NCBI GenBank assembly: GCA_002943765.1
Contig: PQWQ01000003.1
Location: 3,037,501 to 3,101,500 of the forward strand
DNA length: 64,000 bases
Origin: Psoroptes ovis
Taxonomy: Eukaryota; Arthropoda; Arachnida; Sarcoptiformes; Psoroptidae
Reading direction: 5' to 3'
The notes under the pieces were generated by a model. That model ran no database searches. It was not told the DNA's origin and saw only the letters and a program-made list of their open reading frames with translations. Positions within the stretch are counted from its first letter, which is position 1. Each line of letters starts with the position of its first letter. Position numbers and translations under genes: made by a program. Positions 56,865 through 64,000 of the stretch are shown here, piece by piece.

Positions 56865-58201
56865 TTTTATTGGTTTTTATTTCGCCTGAAGCATTGAAAT
56901 TTATCAATTTTAATTTGATCCCATCATTTCATAGCAATTATCAAATATGGTTGACCACACATGACACCAAAAACAATTTATCATTGAGGTTCCTTGAAAT
57001 GGTAAAATTTCCAACGGTCATCGAATACAACGAGGAGCGGGAGGAGGAGGAGTTTCAAATTTTTGAAAACAAAACTAAAACTAGCGCCATCTATCAACAC
57101 AAAAGAGCGCGAGAAATTTAAATTTTTGAAATTCGAAAATTTTGTTTTTTTTTTCATACATTTTCAAATGTCAAAGTCAATCAATTCCGAACAATTTATC
57201 TTCGAAAATTGTAACTTTTTCTATTTTTAATCGTTGATTAACGATTTTTGACATCGAATTCAAAACAATTTGCAAAATCAATCATCATCATTTTTAAGGA
57301 ACAATGATGTTCATTGTTTCTATGAAATTAAAATAATAAAAACAAATTGAAACGATGCAAAATACAAAATTCAATCGAATATAAACTTGTTGATTATCAA
57401 TAAATTATCGTCAACAAAAATTGAATCAATTGACAGCAAACAAACAAGAAAATTTAGAAAAAACTTGATGGACTGGTTTTTTAGCTGGAAATTTAAATTT
57501 TTGGATTTTGAAAAAAAAAACATGTCACACTGAATCGTCACCAAACCGAATAGATTTGACCACAAACGATGAACAAACTGTATAATCAAGTTGGCGAAAT
57601 TAGTCACCTACTAGCCGTCATGATTCATTACAGTTGATCACATCAGTGTTCCAAATGTCAAAATTAAATATTTTCATCCAAATATTCATGAGCTGGTGGC
57701 GATTATCAAGCGTTTCATTTTTTTTAAAGATAATTTTATTCACACATGTACATTATCGCTAATATGAGTTATGATGAACGTGTATTCGCTTTTCATATTT
57801 TTATTTTAATCATAAAACCGATTTGATTGATTTTATTTTTAAACAAAGTTATAAGGAAAAAAAATTATCAAAGACGATCATTATTTTTATATGAACAGCC
57901 AGCAATTTTTCTCAGAAATTCATTGAATTTAGTTGTTTGTTCATCATTCGCTTATGATAAAATGAACATTTATACTTATTCATATATTTTTTAAGTGTTC
58001 ATTGGCTAAATGCTGATAGAATTTTATCAAAATTGAAGCGAAATGTATAAATATTGAGAGCTTATATTTTACTTCATGTCCATGATTTTAATTTATTTTT
58101 GAAATTTTCCTGTTAATTTCTGGTTAAACCTTTCAAAAGTTTAAAATTCTTTGAAAATTTACAAAAATAATTTTAAAATTTAAATTTCAGAACAAAAAAA
58201 A
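56865..58201. promoter_or_regulatory. Divergent intergenic region, unknown gene (-) and OAT (+)
   Basis: 1.3 kb between divergent starts. It contains AGATGGCGCTA (minus strand, 57092-57082), identical to the insect CTCF core, about 220 bp from the left-hand ATG, and a GGAGGAGGAG purine tract just before it. Small ORFs (56870-57121, 57371-57607) have no resemblance to known proteins. Confidence 0.45.
57082..57092 (-). promoter_or_regulatory. CTCF-like insulator motif candidate
   Basis: Minus-strand AGATGGCGCTA agrees with the core motif known for Drosophila CTCF (AGRTGGCGC plus TA). It lies in a divergent promoter region. It could equally be a YY1/Pho-type site, which shares ATGGC. Sequence match only. 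Confidence 0.4.
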
Positions 58202-59659
58202 ATGTTGAAATCAAATAAATTTTTAAATTCATTCATTCATTCGTTGAAAAACCATGAACAACAACAGCAACAAACATCGAAAAAATTGTTACAATGTTCA
58301 ATGGTCAATCTAAATCATTCAATTCATTCATCCACGAAACAATCATCGAATAATGATAATAAGAATCAGGTGATCAACACAAATTATATCATTGAACGTG
58401 AAGAAAAATATGGTGCACATAATTATCATCCACTTCCTGTTGCATTATCACGTGGAAAAGGTTTGTGTTAACGATGATTAATATTTTTGATAAAATAGTC
58501 CTATTTATGTTAAAATTATTCATAATTATTAGGTTGCTATGTATGGGATGTTGAAGGAAAAAAATATTTTGATTTTTTATCCGCATATTCAGCAGTTAAT
58601 CAAGGACATTGTCATCCAAAAATAATTGAAACATTACAAAAACAATCAGAATTATTAACATTAACATCACGTGCATTTTATAATGATGTATTGGGTGAAT
58701 TTGTTGAATATATTACAAATTTACTTAATTATCAAAGATTTTTACCAATGAATACTGGTGTTGAAGCATGTGAATCGGCTGTTAAATTAGCACGTCGTTG
58801 GGCGTATGATGTTAAAGGCATTCCTTATTATAGAGCAAAAGTAATATTTGCTCAAGATAATTTTTGGGGAAGAAGTTTGGCAGCCATTTCATCATCAACT
58901 GATCCTAGTTCATATAAAGGTTTTGGTCCATTTATGCCTGGTTTTGAAATTATTCCGTATAATGATATTGATGCATTAGAAAGAAAATTAGCTGAAGAGA
59001 GTGAAACGATTGCAGCATATATGTGTGAACCGATTCAGGGTGAAGCTGGCGTTGTTGTACCGGATGATGGATATTTGACCAAAGTTAGAGAATTGTGTAC
59101 TAAATACAATGTTTTATGGATAGCTGATGAAGTACAAACTGGTATTGGTCGTACTGGTAAAATGTTATGCGTTCATCATGAAAATGCACGTCCCGATTTA
59201 ATTTGTTTAGGGAAAGCAATATCTGGCGGTGTCTATCCAGTATCAGGTGTATTAGCCGATGATGAAGTAATGTTGACAATAAAACCAGGTGAACATGGTT
59301 CAACATATGGCGGTAATCCATTGGGCATGAAAGTAGCGCGTACAGCATTGGAAGTTGTTGTTGATGAAAAATTATCTGAAAATGCTGAAAACATGGGCAA
59401 ATTATTTCGAAAATTATTGGAAGAAAATTTACCAAAAGAAATGGTGATAAAAATACGCGGAAAAGGTTTATTGAATGCAATCGTTATAAATGATAAATAT
59501 GATGCATGGAATATTTGTTTGCGAATGCGTGATAATGGTTTACTGGCTAAACCAACACATGGTGATAAAATACGTTTTGCACCTCCATTAATTATTAATG
59601 AAAAAGAAATTTATCAATGTGTTGATATTATTGTTGATACGATTAAATCAATGAAATGA
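58202..59659 (+). CDS. OAT: Ornithine aminotransferase, mitochondrial
   Basis: Two exons: 58202-58460 and 58533-59659, phase 1, giving 461 residues (human 439). The first ~55 residues are basic, Ser/Gln/Asn-rich and lack sustained acids, as in a mitochondrial presequence longer than the human one. The class III aminotransferase body begins at EREEKYGAHNYHPLPVALSRGKG. Landmarks: FDFLSAYSAVNQGHCHP, MNTGVEACESAVKLARRW, DNFWGRSLAAISSS, EPIQGEAGVVVPDDGYL, WIADEVQTGIGRTGK, and the PLP-binding Lys314 in LGKAISGGVYPVSG. GSTYGGNPLG follows. It converts ornithine and 2-oxoglutarate to glutamate semialdehyde and glutamate, linking arginine and proline metabolism. An AATAAA lies near 59780. Confidence 0.97.
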
Positions 59660-61810
59660 TTGATTGAATACAGATTAAATTTCTTTTTCTTTAGCTTTAT
59701 TTTTGATTCATATTTATTTCTAAATAATAATATTGATAATCATCATTATTATCATATCATTATAATAATAATCATGATCAATAAAAATAAAACGATCAAC
59801 GATTAGAATTTAATGAATGAAAGTTTTGGCACACAATTTTTCATTGTCATCAACATGAAATCTGATATATGAATTGATTTTTGTTTTTCCACACGATGAT
59901 CGATCGATCGATTGTGATTGAAATCATTTTTCACACTCATTATTTTCTAATGATCATCAATTATTAACATCAAGTGCATATTTCAAGTTGTTTGTCCAAT
60001 CAATATGAGAAAAAAAATATTTTAACAAATTATTCATACCTTGTCACGTTTCTCACGTTATTGCTGTTGTGTGTATTTTGACAATTTTTACAAAATTTCA
60101 TAAATTTTTTTTTAAATGAAAACTCAATTAAATAATCATTATTTTGTACGTGTTTTTTTACAATTCTTATCACGTTTGATTTTGTAAGAAAAAAAACAAA
60201 AAACATTCATTGGTTTACCTTTTTTTTATAAAAACTATTTGAAGATAATTAGCAGTTTTGATTGCTGAAAAGGACTAACTATGAACTAATTATCACCATC
60301 ATAACGATAATAACAAAATTCATAATCATTAACCAAGAATTTTGAAAATTATTTCATTCATTTGTTTTGTTTGTCGCAATTCGTTTCCCAAACCAAAGAC
60401 AAAGCCATATCTTCCGTAACTAAAGAAGAAATAGAAAAATGTCATTGAACTTAATTGGCATTGGTCATCATAATCATCATCGCCACCACCACCACCACCT
60501 GTGTGATCTATGAATATTGTTAATTTGTGTATAAATACACACTGCCATAATTATGATTTTTTGATTTTTTTCTTGGAAAATTTCTTGCCATTTTTTCTCA
60601 AAATTTAAAAATGCATTATGAATGATGATTATAATTATTATGGCTATAATGATGATAAATATCAAGTAAATTATCTTTTGAAAACAAATCAAATTTAAAT
60701 TTAAAACATTTCAATATTTGATTTGGTGTTTTTCCTGAAATTACCATTTAGATTGCCCATTCATTCATATTTGGATTAAAATTTTTTTTCAATAAATGGC
60801 CAAAGGTAATAGGTGAAATGATGATGATAATGATGATTATTGAATTTCTTAGATGGTAATTATCAGTGGTTTGGTAATGATTATTACTTTTTGATTGGGC
60901 GTCACTTAATTTGAAGATTTTTTTTTAAGATTTCAAAATTTTTCATTTCTTTCGATTACTACTACTTTGATAATTGATAATCATTCATTCAAAATAGTAA
61001 AAAAAAAATTTAAAAATAAAAAATAACTGATGATAACCTGAATTTTTTTTCATAGAAAAGAAATGAAATGATCATTTACTTTTTTACTTCTGACACCAAT
61101 ATTTTATTGTCAAATTTGACCAGTAAGTGTGTGTGTGAATTTATTTATTTCGATTGATGAACGCCCTAAATTTTATAGTAAAAATTTTTTTTTCATTCTT
61201 TATTTGCAATCAATCAAAGTGCATGTGTGTAACAATGAAATAAATAGATAAATAAATAAAAATAAAACAAACCATTTGAAACATTATTATCAATCGTCCA
61301 ATCATTGTCGATTCGATTCGATAAATTTTTTGGTTTGATGGCCAAGTTTTACAATTTCAATTTTTTTTTTTTGAACATTTCATTCAAATGTTGAAAATGA
61401 ATTGTATTCAATCTTGGAAAAAAAATAAACTTTCATTTAAAATAATGGTGAATCATACTATTTTTTTTCCTAACCATTCATACAATTGATCAAACAATAA
61501 CAATGATAAAAATAATACCAATAATGATATAAATAAATGATGATAGACGATGATGTTATCCATTTCTATTTTGGGATCGATTTTATTTTATTTTATTTCA
61601 TTTTTTGAGCAGTTTCTCTTTCCGTTACTCTTCACTTATTCATTCTTCATTCAATGTCTGTACTCACATCAATGGGTGTAAAATCATTCATTTAACATTA
61701 TTTATCATAATATGTTTATTTATCTATTCATAAAGTTTTTTCATTTTTAATATTATTATTCTTTCTACTATTTTCTTTGTCGATCATTGAATTTAAAGTT
61801 TTTTTTCATC

Positions 61811-61834
61811 CATTCATTCATTCATTCATTCATT
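61811..61834. repeat. (CATT)n microsatellite
   Basis: Six perfect CATT units in gene-poor sequence. Confidence 0.9.
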
Positions 61835-62430
61835 TTAATAGTTTTATATTTGCCAGTTTTTTTTAAATATTTCTCTTGGGCATATTTTTCCATGCAATAC
61901 ATACCGATTTGTTAATGTTTAATGATGTTTACTGTTTTTTTTTCTTGCTTTTGTGTGTTATACTGATAAAATAAGATGATGATGAAGATCAAAGAAAAAT
62001 CATTGCGAAAAACTTTTTTTCTTTTTCTTTAATATTTTCACATTTTCCCATAAATCGAGATGTTAAAAAAGAGATATAAATAACATCAAACATTCATAAA
62101 CCATCATCAGTGGTACAATATCAGTACGATAAATGTTTATTTTAGAAATTTTTTTCTTTTCTAGTATGAATTCTCGATATTTTTAAGATATTATTGCCGG
62201 TCAATGATTTTAGCGGTTTGATGGGAAAAAGATGTAAAATTTTGGGGAAAGAAATGAGAGAGAAAGGGGGGATAAGATTTTGAAATTTTTTATCAAAACA
62301 TTTCGAAATTGTTGAAAAATTTTCGCGGATAAATTCAAATTTAGAATTTTCAAATTTTCGAAACCAAAATTCGAATGAAAATTTCAAGAAATAAAAATGG
62401 ACCAATTAAATTCGGCGAAACAAAAAATGA

Positions 62431-62890
62431 CCACTACCATTTTTCAAATTGAAAAAAAGCATTAAAATGTGTGAGACGGAAAAAAAATAATTTTTTCCGA
62501 CAACTTTGTTTGACATATGCCACTACCAGAAAAAACCATTTTTTTCAAAAGTACTGATTTGTTTACCGCTTGAATTTTTTTTCTTTCATAGCTTTTCGTT
62601 ATTTTTTTCTAATTTCGGTAATTTTAACAACTTTGACTAATGCTGCTACTTGTTTTCATGAAAAAGAATTTTTTTTGAAAATAAAATTCTCTTTCAAAAC
62701 TAATTTTCATGCTACTACCACTTGGTATTTTCGAATATTGTGAAAATTAAGAAAAAAAAAATGAAAATTGCACTTGTATTCTTTGAGTATACCACCACAC
62801 ACACTTACCATTGACACATGCATACATTCACTTGCTCCATTGATTCTTCATTTTTTTTTGCAACGAACAACAAACAAAAACTTGACCACT
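62431..62890 (-). repeat. Candidate dispersed repeat, GGTAGTGG-bearing (copy B, inverted)
   Basis: On the minus strand it carries GGTAGTGG twice (62438-62431 and about 62527-62520), GGTAGTAG once, TCAAGCGGTAA near 62573-62563, and AAGTGGTCAAG near 62890. The same words occur on the plus strand at 44511-44957. The match is word-level only. Confidence 0.3.
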
Positions 62891-62946
62891 TAACAGGCGA
62901 AGACCAATTATTTTCGTTGCAGCTTTACGGCTAAAATCGAGCCTAA

Positions 62947-62963
62947 CCCGAGTCTGACTCGGG
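62947..62963. repeat. 17-bp GC-rich palindrome
   Basis: CCCGAGTC-T-GACTCGGG: two perfect 8-bp arms around one T. It stands out in AT-rich surroundings and could be a dimeric transcription-factor site or a hairpin. Confidence 0.75.
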
Positions 62964-64000
62964 CATCACTTTCATTTCAACCTGTGTTAAGTGACAGTTT
63001 TGACGTGAAATTTCAAAAAAACAATTTGACTGTCAGCACGTTCGAAATAAAACAAAAACCAAAAATAACGTAAAAATGAGAGGAAATTTTTTTTTCTTTA
63101 TTTATTTATTTATATTTTCATTTGTTCATAATTTCAATGTTTTCACATCGCTTTAAAATAACCAAATAATAATAATAATGCTAAGTGAAATAAGTAGAAA
63201 AAATTGACGCGTCAAAAATTTGTTGAAATTTTCAGTATTTTTGTGTTTATTTTTTTTTGGCCCGAAAAATTAACCAAAAACATTAATTAAGAATCAGCTT
63301 ATTGTGTTATTCATTTCAATATTCATTAAAGTTTATTTAATTTGAATTTTTTTTTTAATTGATGCAAAATGAATTTTGGTTGGTTAAGCATTTAATTTTG
63401 CTTTGTTTCGTAAAGTTCAAAAGTGCTTTTCTTCGTGTTTATGTTTCATGTTTTAATTTGAATTAAATGCCAAAACATCACTTTCATCGAGAATAACAGC
63501 AACAACAACAAAAACAACTAAAAAGTTTCATTTCTTCAAATTTTTGCTTAAAAATGTATGTATTCTAAAATTTTATTTTGATGATTTCTCATTTTCCAGA
63601 GTTATGTTTCAAATTATTATGATTCTTATTATGATCTTGATTCATTTTTTCTTTATTTTTTGTTGTTTTCGTTCAACGATGACACGATAATCAATGATAA
63701 TAATCAGCACTGAATGTAAAAAAAAAATTTTGCCGGTTTCATTTGACAATGTGAAAACATATAGAATGACAACAATGATAACAATCATTAAAGCATCGGG
63801 CAAAAAACATCTCGTATTATGTAAGAATAATAATTTTTCGCAAAAAATCGACAAATTCATTGTGAGAAAAAAATATAAAATAAAATTCGAGTCACAAACC
63901 ACTGAGTGAACTCCAAATAAAAAAAAAATTGAATACAAATTTTCTATAGTTCTTTGTGTTTTCTTTATTTCAAAATAATAATAGAATAAAATGGTAAATG

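Larger units (their letters stand above)
59660..64000. other. Gene-poor 4.3-kb stretch at the window end
   Basis: No gene supported. AT-rich, with a CATT run at 61811-61834. ORFs at 60477-60692, 62142-62405, 63642-63938 (minus) and 63694-63909 (plus) are Ile/Phe/Lys-rich and lack family resemblance. It also contains the inverted GGTAGTGG-bearing stretch (62431-62890) and a GC-rich palindrome at 62947-62963. It may be a long promoter or intron of a gene lying beyond the window. Confidence 0.45.

Noticed and set aside
63642..63938. 98-codon minus ORF near the window end
   Set aside because: Low complexity, overlapped by another ORF on the opposite strand, no family resemblance.

Overview
This is a eukaryotic nuclear window. 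It is very AT-rich and gene-dense. Most introns are 50-100 bp with GT..AG ends, and proteins carry many runs of Asn, Gln, Ser and Asp. Gene content is animal (CRF-binding-protein-like, four-jointed, chondroitin synthase, BBS9, chitinase). The Nit-Fhit fusion is the invertebrate form. A compact AT-rich genome, a GH18 chitinase resembling mite allergen chitinases and very short introns suggest an arthropod, most likely an astigmatid mite (dust/scab mite lineage). The species is inferred, not proven. I found no viral, CRISPR or transposase gene.

Layout. 0.7-8 kb: four-jointed kinase (+), NitFhit (-), a PWWP-domain protein (-). 8.4-12.9 kb: BBS9 (-) with an X-box-like promoter site, and CHIP/STUB1 (-). 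14-23 kb: UBE2S (-), USE1 (+), SNX29 (+), a Josephin deubiquitinase (-) and ER mannosidase I (-). 23-28 kb: an intronless 4.8-kb PLEKHH-type PH-PH-MyTH4-FERM gene (-). 29.2 kb: an intron-containing tRNA-Ser(UGA) (-). 30-35 kb: COMMD10-like gene (+) and a GH18 chitinase with a CBM14 domain (+). 35-37.5 kb: chondroitin sulfate synthase (-). 38.3-43.6 kb: two tandem CRF-binding-protein-like genes (+), the first encoding three fused copies of the fold. 45.8-54.3 kb: four-FAS1-domain secreted/anchored protein (+) with a 5.1-kb first intron. 55.2-56.9 kb: unrecognised low-complexity protein (-). 58.2-59.7 kb: ornithine aminotransferase (+). 59.7-64 kb: no gene recognised.

I rebuilt multi-exon genes by joining ORF pieces at GT/AG sites where reading phase and family similarity agree. 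Each completed reading frame closes in phase, and the lengths fit family sizes (CHSY 802 aa, OAT 461 aa, CHIP 291 aa). Several neighbours act in protein quality control and ER-Golgi traffic (CHIP, UBE2S, Josephin, USE1, ER mannosidase I), but they lie on both strands with their own promoters, so nothing shows an operon. The most unusual object is the CRF-binding-protein-like cluster. Its module borders coincide with phase-1 introns, and its third module shares intron positions with the single-module neighbour, which points to tandem duplication and internal fusion of a neuropeptide-binding fold. Family assignments are from memory of the sequences; no database search was run.
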